A DNA stretch of 7,272 bases from Parachlamydiaceae bacterium (GTDB lineage: Bacteria > Chlamydiota > Chlamydiia > Chlamydiales > Parachlamydiaceae): NCBI GenBank assembly GCA_013414685.1, contig CP058704.1, forward strand, positions 1,463,457-1,470,728. The letters run 5' to 3'. Positions 1-5,864 of the stretch are shown piece after piece; the first letter of the stretch is position 1; the number at the start of each line of letters is the position of its first letter. Under the pieces are notes generated by a model, which saw nothing but the letters and a program-made list of their open reading frames with translations, had not been told where the DNA came from and searched no databases. Made by a program: the position numbers and the translations under genes.

Positions 1-519
1 GTTCTTCTTGGTGCTGCCGACACATTCAGAGCCGCAGCCATTGAGCAGCTTGAAAAATGGGCTCAACGGCTCAATATAGAAATCGTAAAAGGAGCATTTA
101 AAAGCGATCCAGCTTCAGTAGCTTTTGACGCCGTCTCAGCCGCAAAATCACGTGAGGCAGACGTTCTGATTATCGACACAGCTGGAAGGCTCCATACAAA
201 AACAAATCTTATGCAGGAATTGGAAAAAATCAAACGTTCTTGCCACAAGGTCTATCCGCATAGTCCTCACGAAATTTTGTTGGTCTTAGATGCCACGACA
301 GGACAAAATGCAATTGATCAGGCCTCCATTTTCCATAAACATACGCCGATTACGGGTTTAATCCTTACAAAGCTGGATGGAACTGCAAAAGGCGGAATTG
401 TGATCGGCATCCAGCAGCAGCTTGGAATTCCGGTCCGATACATTGGCTTTGGGGAATCCATAGAAGATTTTGAAGTTTTTGATCCTGAAAGCTTTGTAAA
501 CGCTCTCCTGGGATTATAA
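1..519 (+). CDS. ftsY: FtsY, signal recognition particle receptor GTPase (3' part)
   Basis: This is the C-terminal 172 residues of the SRP receptor, open from the left edge in frame 1 to TAA at 517-519. FtsY docks ribosome-SRP complexes at the inner membrane and hydrolyses GTP together with Ffh to hand nascent membrane proteins to SecYEG. Visible in the G domain are the DTFRAAA motif (residues 8-14), DTAGR of the G3 loop (59-63), TKLD of G4 (123-126) followed by GTAKGG, and the closing IGFGESIEDFEVFDPESFV block. The DGTAKGG motif and an end directly after FVNALL, with no M domain, separate FtsY from Ffh. The N-terminal A domain and P-loop lie outside the window. Several runs of five or six A or T are in frame here, unlike in the accessory genes that follow. 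No terminator hairpin is evident before the next gene. Confidence 0.95.
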   Translation, partial: VLLGAADTFRAAAIEQLEKWAQRLNIEIVKGAFKSDPASVAFDAVSAAKSREADVLIIDTAGRLHTKTNLMQELEKIKRSCHKVYPHSPHEILLVLDATTGQNAIDQASIFHKHTPITGLILTKLDGTAKGGIVIGIQQQLGIPVRYIGFGESIEDFEVFDPESFVNALLGL

Positions 520-586
520 AATTTTAAGTCTTGTTCGAAAGTCAAAAAATCATTACAACGAAATTTTCCAAACGAGGAGATTTTCC
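520..586 (+). other. Short intergenic leader with Shine-Dalgarno for the downstream secreted protein
   Basis: These 67 bases separate ftsY from the next start codon. A GAGGAG-like Shine-Dalgarno lies about eight bases before the ATG at 587 and supports that start over the later GTG at 673, which begins the uninterrupted downstream frame. I see no convincing promoter and no hairpin, so read-through from ftsY is possible. Confidence 0.5.
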
Positions 587-951
587 ATGTCTATCGGTAA
601 GATTTTTTTGTCTTTAGGGTTGAGTCTTTTTGTCTTTCCTCGCTTCAAGCCCATTATAATCATGTCGATCATGTGAATCATCCGGAAGGTGCTGCTTATG
701 CAAGCGGTGTTCATCATGGCTATAATGAAGGATACGCTCATGGATGGGCAAATCATTACGGCGACTACCATTGGCACAACAACTATTGGCATAACAATGT
801 TTATGTAGGAGATGCCTGGTACCATCCAGGGTTTGTCTACCACGATGCGGGGGTGGCCTATCCTTATTATTTCAATGGATACCCCTATTACTATTATTAT
901 CCAGCCTATTATTGGGAACCAGGCGTAAGTGTGAATGTGAACATTAGATAG
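587..951 (+). CDS. Small secreted His/Tyr-rich protein, frameshifted in the signal peptide
   Basis: No family is recognised. The ATG at 587 has a good Shine-Dalgarno and starts MSIGKIFLSLGLSLF, a typical basic-plus-hydrophobic signal peptide. That frame then stops at TGA 674. The body is in another frame and open to TAG 949-951. One extra T in the five-T run at 627-631 joins the two and gives a hydrophobic stretch ending SSLQA, a plausible signal peptidase I site, followed by HYNHVDHVNH. The mature part of about 100 residues is rich in His, Tyr, Asn and Trp, with a Tyr cluster (GYPYYYYYPAYYW) near the end. It resembles the three secreted proteins at 3509-4678 in composition. Histidine richness might bind metal and tyrosines could serve in assembly or cross-linking; both are inference. 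As read, it would not be exported unless the frame is restored. Confidence 0.7.
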
Positions 952-957
952 GATGAG

Positions 958-975
958 AAAAACTTTAGTTTTTTT
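958..975 (+). terminator. A/T hairpin, weak candidate terminator (possibly bidirectional)
   Basis: AAAAACT and AGTTTTT form a short inverted repeat with a two- to four-base loop, six bases after the stop of the secreted protein, and the right arm continues as a T run to 975. It also coincides with the stop codon of the opposing - strand fragment, so it could serve both directions. The stem contains only one G-C pair, so the call is weak. Confidence 0.35.
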
Positions 976-1123
976 GGGAGATGTTTTCTAAATCTTTCAA
1001 CCACATCCAGGTCACTTTTTCTAATTTATCGGGATTGACGAATTCTATGAACGCATTTTGTCTTTCGTAAATTTTCTTTAATACTTCAGACATGGAAAGA
1101 TCTGAAGAAAGACCTAAAGTCAT
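965..1123 (-). pseudogene. N-terminal remnant of the tandem membrane-associated family (copy D)
   Basis: This 52-residue frame runs from ATG at 1123 to TAA at 965. It reads MTLGLSSDLSMSEVLKKIY and then aligns with the N-termini of the two larger copies upstream: SEVL, RQNxF, the DPEKxK-like NPDKLEK, VxWxWLxDLxxIS and finally QKN, where the others have PKNYKSF. It ends exactly there and lacks the central and C-terminal parts. The identity is lower than between copies A and B, so it is an older or faster-diverging member. Its ATG overlaps the TGA of copy A (ATGA), which would allow translational coupling. It may be a decayed end of the array or a short real protein; I favour decay. Confidence 0.65.
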
Positions 1124-1876
1124 TTTGAGAAATTTTTATAAGATTGTTCTTCTCCTTTCATCGGTGAAAAAATGACTAAGCATTTTTCTTCGTTTTGAAT
1201 GCACGTTTTCAGTCCAGGGGCCGTCCCATCGCCATAGAATAAGTTAATTGTTCCAGTTCGATTTCCTAAGTGTAAAAGGATATGCCTGAAAGGACAATCA
1301 GTAGCCCTTTTACGATTTTGTATGAGCTGTATGATTAACTCTTTGGCACCCGTGCGTAGTCCCTGGTAACTGGATGGATGAGATCCTTGCCAAGGATAGA
1401 AAATTGTATTCCAAAGATCAAATTCTCGTTTAAAAAGCTTTATCGATTTTTCTCTAAAAATTCGATTAACGATCGTGCCCATGAGTGTAAACGGCAGAGT
1501 GAGCAACAAGACAAAATAAGAACCCACTAACCTGGAAATACGGCAAATCAAATGATTGCCCTGGCCATACGAAATTTTGCGTGCTAAATTTTTTCCTTTT
1601 ATAAGAAGTGCTTCCACTTTTGCAGGCAGACCTTCAAGTGAGTAGTAATATTGCCTATCTAATTGCATCATGAGAAATAGCGTGCGTAGAAAAGATTTGT
1701 AATTTTTGGGTGAGATGCGATTTAAGTCATTGAGCCACAACCAAGAGACATCCTTTAATTTTTCTGGATCTGCAAAACGCTCAATTTCATTTGCTCTTAG
1801 GTAATCTTTAGCTAACACTTCAGATGTCGAGAAATCGGAACCATTTTTTAGCCATTTTTGTAAGATCTCTTTTCAC
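1120..1876 (-). CDS. Uncharacterised membrane-associated family protein, copy A
   Basis: I do not recognise the family. The uninterrupted frame covers 1120-1818 and more. Homology to copy B places the true start at GTG 1876 (MKRDLTKMAK). Joining that to the rest requires removing one base from the six-T run at 1844-1849, the only break. The corrected protein has about 250 residues. Its parts in order are a polar N-terminal block ending NRISPKNYKSFLRTLF, then LDRQYYYSLEGLP, a basic stretch, and one strongly hydrophobic segment (GSYFVLLLTLPFTLMGTIV), probably a membrane span. A C-terminal block follows with CPFRHILLHLG and EKCLVIFSP. There is no catalytic signature that I know. It lies in a tandem array read on the - strand and overlaps its neighbours. 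Function unknown. Confidence 0.65.
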
Positions 1877-2589
1877 TCACACGGGGACAATAAATCACTA
1901 AACATTTTTCTCCGTTATCAATAAATTTTGTAAAGGGATAAGCTACACCATCCATTTGACAAAATAAATTCACACTTATATTTTTAGATACGACGTGTAA
2001 TAAAATATGTTTAAATGGGCATTCGCCTGCCAGCTTGCGCTTTTTATGAGTGTTGTAATGAGGTCTTGGGTGTCAGTCATGAGTCTACTGCCTCCCCTCA
2101 TATAGTCATAAAAGATTTTATCCCATAGTTCGAATTCTCTTTTAAAAAAGCTTTATCAATTTTTTCTCTAAAAATTCGATGAACAAGGGTTCCCATGAGT
2201 GTAAACGGCAGCGTGAGTAGCAAGATAAAGTAACACCCCACCACCCGGGAAATACGGCAAATCAGATGATTTCCCTGGCTATTGGAAATTTTGCGTGCTA
2301 AATGTTTCCCTTTTAGAAGCACTTCTTCCACTTTTGCAGGCAGACCGTCAAGTGAGTAGTAATATTGCCTATCTAATTGCATCATGAGAAATAGCGTGCG
2401 TAGAAAAGATTTGTAATTTTTGGGAGAGATACGATTTAAGTTATTGAGCCATAACCAAGAGACACTTTTGAACTTCTCTGGATCTGCAAAATGCTCAAAT
2501 TCGTTTTGTCTAAGATAATGTTTTGCTAACACTTCCGATATAGGAAGATCGGAACCGTTTTTAGGAATTTTTGTAAGATCTTCTTTCAT
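1848..2589 (-). pseudogene. Uncharacterised membrane-associated family protein, copy B (frameshifted)
   Basis: The ATG at 2589 (MKEDLTKIPKNGSDL) begins a frame open to 2098 that covers the N-terminal block, LDRQYYYSLDGLP and the hydrophobic segment GCYFILLLTLPFTLMG. The end of that frame (IDKAFLKENSNYG) is wrong relative to copy A (SIKLFKREFDLW). One surplus base in the T run 2160-2165 and one in the A run 2144-2149 explain this. A further missing base in the T run 2041-2045 restores RKLAGECPFKHILLHV and the ending KCLVIYCP to TAA at 1848. The repaired length matches copy A. Much of the central region is nearly identical in DNA to copy A, with about 75 bases identical around 2345-2425. Whether it is a dead gene or misread cannot be told from the sequence. 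Confidence 0.6.
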
Positions 2590-3092
2590 TCTCAAGGGGA
2601 CAAAAAATCACTAAACATTTTTCTCCGCGATCAATGAATTTTGTAAAGGCATGAGCCAACCCATCTCCTGGACAAAACAAATTTGCACTTATATTTTTAG
2701 ACCCCACATGTAATAAAATGTGTTTAAACGGGCATTCTCCTGCCAGCTTGCGTTTTTATGAGTGTTGTAATGAGGTCTTGGGTGTCAGTCATGAGTCTGC
2801 TGTCTCCCTTCTTGTAGTCATAAAAGATTTTTCCCATAGTTCGAATTCTCGTTTGAAAAAGCTTTATCGATTTTTCTCTAAAGATTCGATGAACGAGGGT
2901 TCCCATGAGTGTAAACGGCAAAGTAAGCAGCAAAATAAAATAACAACCCACCACCCGCGAAATACGGCAAATCAAATGATTTCCCTTCGAATAAGCAATT
3001 TGTCGAGCTAGATCTACCCCTTTTGAAAGCCCTGTATGAAGTTTTTCAGGCAACCCCTCAAGGGAATAATAATGTTGTCTATCTAAATGCAT
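2561..3092 (-). pseudogene. Uncharacterised membrane-associated family protein, copy C (5'-truncated, frameshifted)
   Basis: This copy starts at ATG 3092, nine bases after an AAGGA Shine-Dalgarno; a TTG at 3101 is the alternative. It begins directly at the conserved LDRQHYYSLEGLP, so about 75 N-terminal residues found in copies A and B are absent, and the upstream DNA is AT-rich with no trace of them. The hydrophobic segment GCYFILLLTLPFTLMG is present. The reading FQTRIRTMGK is a local out-of-frame stretch between two compensating one-base length changes. A second break, near the T run at 2753-2757, must be repaired to reach CPFKHILLHVG and KCLVIFCP and the TAA at 2561. Its 3' end overlaps the start of copy B by 29 bases in another frame. 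Confidence 0.6.
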
Positions 3093-3118
3093 CTCAATCA
3101 ATCCTTATTTTTGATAAA

Positions 3119-3146
3119 AATATATTAAATTTTAGATTTAACTCAA
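3119..3146 (-). promoter_or_regulatory. Candidate weak promoter for copy C
   Basis: Read on the - strand, TTGAGT (3146-3141) is followed after 16 bases by TATATT (3124-3119), about 27 bases before the ATG at 3092. The surrounding DNA is so AT-rich that chance matches are likely, so the call is tentative. Confidence 0.3.
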
Positions 3147-3210
3147 TATTTATTAACATTTTAAATATTAACATATTAGACGAGTTTTAAAATATTAATT
3201 TTACTTTTAT

Positions 3211-3240
3211 TTGACGTCATTTAAAGAATAAAAGTATAAT
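3211..3240 (+). promoter_or_regulatory. Near-consensus housekeeping-sigma promoter for the secreted-protein cluster
   Basis: TTGACG at 3211-3216 and a perfect TATAAT at 3235-3240 are separated by 18 bases. This is the best sigma-70-type promoter match in the window. Transcription would begin near 3247 and run into the secreted protein at 3509, leaving an unusually long leader. In chlamydiae the cognate factor would be sigma-66; that assignment depends on the tentative taxonomy. Confidence 0.6.
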
Positions 3241-3329
3241 AAAAGTGGAGGTTTTGAAGAGATCTAAACATTCTAGGATTTGACTAAGGATCAAATTTAT
3301 TGCCCTATAAAAGGGGATTCTGAAATTAG

Positions 3330-3345
3330 TAGAGATGAGTCTCTA
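3330..3345 (+). other. Leader stem-loop (6-bp stem, TGAG loop)
   Basis: TAGAGA and TCTCTA pair perfectly around a four-base loop in the predicted leader. It is followed by AAAAAGGAG but not by a T run, so it does not look like a terminator. Confidence 0.4.
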
Positions 3346-3391
3346 TAAAAAGGAGTGAAAAAGTTTATCTTTTGTATGGAGCGGGTTTAAG

Positions 3392-3416
3392 TAAAGCAAA
3401 CTTAGTATTTGCTTTA
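3392..3416 (+). other. Leader stem-loop (9-bp perfect inverted repeat)
   Basis: TAAAGCAAA (3392-3400) and TTTGCTTTA (3408-3416) form a perfect nine-base stem with a seven-base loop in the predicted leader. GGGTTTAAG upstream and CTTACCC downstream could extend it with mismatches. No T run follows, so a structural or regulatory RNA role is more likely than termination. Confidence 0.45.
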
Positions 3417-3508
3417 GCACCCAAACCTAAGTTCTTACCCGGACTTTCTCTTCTTTATAGTCCTCTCTCTACTTTGTAAGCTTATAAACATCGTCTAAAG
3501 GAGGGTTT

Positions 3509-3851
3509 ATGTATAAAAACCTCTCGTTAGTCGTTTTCTTTTAGCAATCATTTGCCTACCTTTTTCTCCACACATTTAAATGCGGGTCATGGCGGTCATG
3601 GCGGCAGTTTCGGTGGACATGGATTTAGCGGCCATGATTTTGGCGGTCATGGTAACTGGGGACATGGAGACTGGGATCGTGGCTGGGGGCATGGTGATTG
3701 GGGTAACTATTATGGTGGCGGCCTTTATTTTGGCGGTTCACCTTATTACTACTACGACAGCGGCTATCCCTATTACTACTATGATTATCCCTACTATGAT
3801 AGTGGCGTCGGTGTAGATGTCGGCGGTTCAGGTTTATATTTTAACTGGTAA
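3509..3851 (+). CDS. Small secreted Gly/His/Tyr-rich protein, frameshifted in the signal peptide
   Basis: No family is recognised. ATG at 3509 follows an excellent Shine-Dalgarno and begins MYKNLSLVVFF, then meets TAG at 3542. The body, open to TAA 3849-3851, is in another frame and begins near STHLNAGHGGHGG. Adding one T to each of the runs at 3539-3542 and 3561-3565 gives a continuous signal peptide (MYKNLSLVVFFLAIICLPFF) ending HLNA before the mature GHGG. Removing a single T from the first run also restores the frame but leaves a poorer hydrophobic core. The mature part of about 85 residues has GHGG and GHGDW repeats followed by YYYDSGYPYYYYDYPYY. The His/Gly part may bind metals and the Tyr part may self-associate; both are inference. 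It starts a cluster of three similar genes and shares the MYKN start with the next one. Confidence 0.7.
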
Positions 3852-3864
3852 TATAAACCCAAAA

Positions 3865-3901
3865 CTTACCCTGCAAAGCAGGGTAAGAATTTTAATTTTT
3901 T
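3865..3901 (+). terminator. Rho-independent terminator
   Basis: CTTACCCTGC and GCAGGGTAAG form a perfect ten-base stem with an AAA loop at 3865-3887, followed by AATTTTAATTTTTT. It begins 13 bases after the stop of the upstream gene. The T run abuts the GGAGG Shine-Dalgarno of the next gene, so downstream expression depends on read-through or on an unseen promoter. Confidence 0.85.
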
Positions 3902-3910
3902 GGAGGCTGT

Positions 3911-4328
3911 ATGTATAAAAATACTGCTTTCTGGTTGTTCTTTCTTTTCTTTTTCTCTCGATGCCATTTTTGGAAATTTAATGGCACAATCTTTCAATGA
4001 AAATCAACTGATAGCGGGTCATGGTGGACATGGAGGCGGCCATCACGGAGGCGGTCATCATGGAGGTGGAGGACACCATGGAGGAGGCCATCATGGATTT
4101 CATCACGGTGGCCATCATGGAAACTGGGGACACAACTGGAACAATTGGGGTGGTTGGGGCGGTTATGATGGATTTTGGGGTGGATATTCCCCTTACTATT
4201 CTTATAGCTATGGGTATCCTTCTTCCTACTATTATGATTATGGTTATCCAACATATTACTATGATTACCCAAGCTCTTACTATTATTATGACTATGACAC
4301 TCCTTATTACACCTATTATTACTATTAA
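3911..4328 (+). CDS. Small secreted Gly/His/Tyr-rich protein with HHGG repeats, frameshifted in the signal peptide
   Basis: No family is recognised. A GGAGG Shine-Dalgarno precedes ATG 3911 (MYKNTAFWLFFLFFF), the same opening as the previous gene. That frame ends at TGA, while the body is in the frame open to TAA 4326-4328; a TTG at 3900 opens the body frame but lacks a ribosome site. Adding one T to each of the runs 3950-3954 and 3967-3971, or removing one T from the first, restores continuity through GNLMAQ, a plausible cleavage site. The mature part of about 115 residues has a GGHHGGGHH repeat block, a Trp/Gly/Asn block, then a Tyr-dominated tail (YYDYGYPTYYYDYP) ending in YYYY. Dense His-His-Gly spacing suggests Ni, Zn or Cu binding. 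It lies between two hairpins. Confidence 0.7.
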
Positions 4329-4337
4329 TAATTAAAT

Positions 4338-4360
4338 CCTATCCCTTTGCAAGGGATAGG
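4338..4360 (+). terminator. Perfect intercistronic hairpin without immediate T run
   Basis: CCTATCCCTT and AAGGGATAGG form a ten-base perfect stem with a TGC loop, starting ten bases after the upstream stop. The downstream sequence is CCTATGAGGG rather than a T run, so it may be a processing or mRNA-stability element, or an inefficient terminator. Its layout mirrors the hairpin at 3865. Confidence 0.5.
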
Positions 4361-4373
4361 CCTATGAGGGTTT

Positions 4374-4678
4374 ATGAAGAGGGTTTTTTTATTTTTCTGA
4401 TTTTATCAATGAATTTTGTCTTCTTAAGTCCCGTAGAAGCGGGGTATCAAAAGCTAAATAAGAATTCCAAGGCCTACTATTATACCCAACCAAGCCCCTA
4501 TTGGCTCAGAAAGCCTGCGCGTCAATGGGATCGTAATGCCTATAAGTCTTATTTTTATTACGATCACGATGTCTATCCTCAATATACCTATGTGTATCCC
4601 GGCCATTATTCATACTATGGCTATCCCTATTACTACGATAACGACAATGGCAGGATTTATTTTTATTGGGGATATTAG
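4374..4678 (+). CDS. Small secreted Tyr-rich protein
   Basis: No family is recognised. A frame is open from ATG 4364 (MRVYEEGFFIFLILSMNF) to TAG 4676-4678, giving 104 residues. However, ATG 4374 has the GAGGGTTTATG context used by the gene at 3509, and its start MKRVF is more typical of a signal peptide. That frame joins the body if the seven-T run at 4384-4390 had one more T, giving MKRVFFIFLILSMNF. Either way the hydrophobic segment ends at SPVEA, a signal peptidase I-like site, before GYQKLNKNSK. The mature part of about 77 residues carries few histidines but many Tyr (YSYYGYPYYYDNDNG), a little Lys and Gln, and ends in YFYWGY. It is the last of the + strand cluster and converges on the - strand transglutaminase-like gene. 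Confidence 0.7.
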
Positions 4679-5745
4679 TGAATCGGAAAAGCAAAAATCC
4701 TTTTGCTTTTAAATGATCCATAAATTCTTGAGTTAAGGGATTGTTTTTGATTTCTACTATAAGCTGATAATTAAAACGTTTTGTTACATCCGGTTTAAAA
4801 CCGATTACGTCGTCAAATGTTGGGAATAAGCCTGGAGGGTCGTTAGTTATGACTTCTCCAAAAGCATCCGTTGGCGGAAGCAAATAAAGATCAATCAAGT
4901 TCTGATAGATTTCTCTTTCCGTTACTGCATGATCAAAATCAAATCCAATGAAAAGCTGCTCCCCTTTGGGATTTTTACCAATATAGATTACATTCACACC
5001 ATATCCATTGCCGCCACTTGTGTGACGTGTCAGATACCCCTTAACCCCTTCAAAATAGCACCAATCTCCAATCTCTAGAGGGCGATGATGAAGCGTCCCT
5101 TTATCTTTTCTTCTAATTTTGCGCTCTCCATAAAAATTCAATAGAATTGACATCCGACCACCTAGATATAGTAAAAGGTTCTATCAAAGGAGAGCTTTCT
5201 TTAGAACCAAATAATTGATCAAATTTTTCCTTGCCTATCATCTCTTTTAAAGCAAAGGTATAATAAACATATGTACCGGATGTGCATTCCAGCCTTGAGG
5301 GGCCTTCGACGATTTTATCAATCGCCGCAGATGCATCGATGCCTTCCCTTTTTTCCACTCGTACTTCTCTTTTGTTTAAAGATTTTCTCATTAAGATGGC
5401 CATCATAAGAAGAAAACCACTCTCTTAGAAATGAGGGAAAGTTAAACTGCTTTTCATAAAGATCAGCCCTTCCATACCACATTCCTAAATGTTTATAATT
5501 ATAACTATTTAGGTTTTCAATCTCCCTGAGAGTATAAAAAAGTCTTATTCCAAGAATATGGGCTTTTTTAGGTATTCAGTTGCCTGGACTTTCCAACTTA
5601 CGTTGTTCAGCCTTTTAAATGTATTTTCTGCTGCATTCACAAAAGCTTGGTGAGGGAAAAGATTTTCATTCTTTTCTTGGGAAGTCAGATTAGTAGCACA
5701 TTTCAATGTATTATTATTTATGTTTATTGAAACAATATTATTCAT
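4675..5745 (-). pseudogene. Tgl-like protein-glutamine gamma-glutamyltransferase (transglutaminase), copy 1, multiply frameshifted
   Basis: Three frames together make one protein of about 355 residues: 5745-5545 (MNNIVSINI to YLKKP), 5406-5113 and 5153 to about 4675. One added base in the T run 5564-5569 continues the first frame as KKAHILGIRLFYTL. Further length changes are needed around 5370-5420 and 5110-5125. The central GPSRLECTSG with FALKEMIGKEKFDQLFG matches the GPxxxECATA active-site region of Bacillus subtilis Tgl. The later GDWCYF, VNVIYIG and FIGFDF align with its GDCLYF, GENVILLG and FAHGLG blocks. Tgl forms isopeptide cross-links between Gln and Lys. The catalytic Cys and preceding Glu are kept; the GEN glutamate and the His are not. 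The frame continuing past 4675 into the opposing gene is probably spurious; one added T near 4693-4697 would end it with FFAFPIH at 4675. The fold assignment comes from memory of the family, without a search. Confidence 0.55.
4687..4710 (+). terminator. Terminator-like hairpin at a convergent gene junction
   Basis: AAAAGCAAAA and TTTTGCTTTT form a perfect ten-base stem with an ATCC loop, nine bases after the + strand stop. The symmetric A/T arms could terminate transcription in both directions. It lies inside the last codons of the opposing gene, so the two genes share this DNA. Confidence 0.55.
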
Positions 5746-5776
5746 ATAATAAAAAAACTATAACAATAGCTTAATT

Positions 5777-5805
5777 ATTATAATAAATTGATAATTTTAT
5801 ATCAA
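5777..5805 (-). promoter_or_regulatory. Near-consensus promoter for transglutaminase-like copy 1
   Basis: On the - strand TTGATA (5805-5800) and a perfect TATAAT (5782-5777) are 17 bases apart, placing the start near 5770, about 25 bases before the ATG at 5745. The region is AT-rich, but both boxes and the spacing are close to ideal. No clear Shine-Dalgarno precedes the ATG. Confidence 0.55.
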
Positions 5806-5864
5806 TCGTAAAATCCAGGATATTAAGATAAGTGTTAAGAGGAATTAATATTGTTCATGTTGAA

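Larger units (their letters stand above)
1120..2840 (-). repeat. Tandem duplication of the membrane-associated family, period about 713 bp
   Basis: Equivalent landmarks recur at spacings of 712-714 bases. The CAGACC motif near 1627 recurs at 2341, and the stretch beginning TGAGTGTTGTAATGAGG at 2047 recurs near 2759. The coding overlap between successive copies is also repeated: copy C into B and copy B into A each overlap by 29 bases, out of frame. This indicates tandem duplication of a unit that included the junction. Long identical stretches suggest recent duplication or gene conversion. Confidence 0.7.
3093..3508. other. Gene-free divergent region: AT-rich promoter block plus structured leader
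   Basis: No supported gene lies here. The left half (to about 3245) is very AT-rich and sits between the divergent starts of copy C (-) and the secreted protein at 3509 (+). The right half would be a leader of about 260 nt for the + strand gene. It contains two perfect inverted repeats and ends in a strong AAAGGAGG Shine-Dalgarno at about 3497-3504. A stretch at 3355-3479 could encode 41 residues if one T were added, but it lacks a spaced Shine-Dalgarno and I do not call it. Confidence 0.55.

Noticed and set aside
553..843. - strand frame opposite the first secreted gene
   Set aside because: Met/Ile-rich artefact of antisense His/Tyr codons, with no Shine-Dalgarno.
2718..3011. + strand frame opposite copy C
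   Set aside because: The - strand frame has clear paralogues in the array; this one is antisense.
3355..3479. Possible 41-residue peptide in the leader (MKKFIFLYGAGLSK... if one T is added)
   Set aside because: The GTG start lies inside the purine-rich stretch that would be its ribosome site, and there is no paralogue to support the repair.
3580..3816. Alternative + strand frame in the GHGG gene (MRVMAVMAAV...)
   Set aside because: A shadow of the repeat-rich gene, with no ribosome site and no similarity to the other cluster members.
4030..4130. CRISPR-like or minisatellite reading of the GGAGGCCATCA repeats
   Set aside because: The repeats are short, imperfect and in codon phase (HHGGG), which is explained by the protein sequence.
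4021..4335. Second + strand frame and a - strand frame within the HHGG gene
   Set aside because: Low-complexity GGX/CAY codon repeats keep several frames open. The chosen frame has the signal peptide context and family resemblance.
4506..4674. Apparent C-terminal extension of the - strand transglutaminase-like frame into the secreted gene
   Set aside because: It is antisense to a Tyr-rich gene, has no counterpart in copy 2, and disappears if one T is added near 4693-4697.
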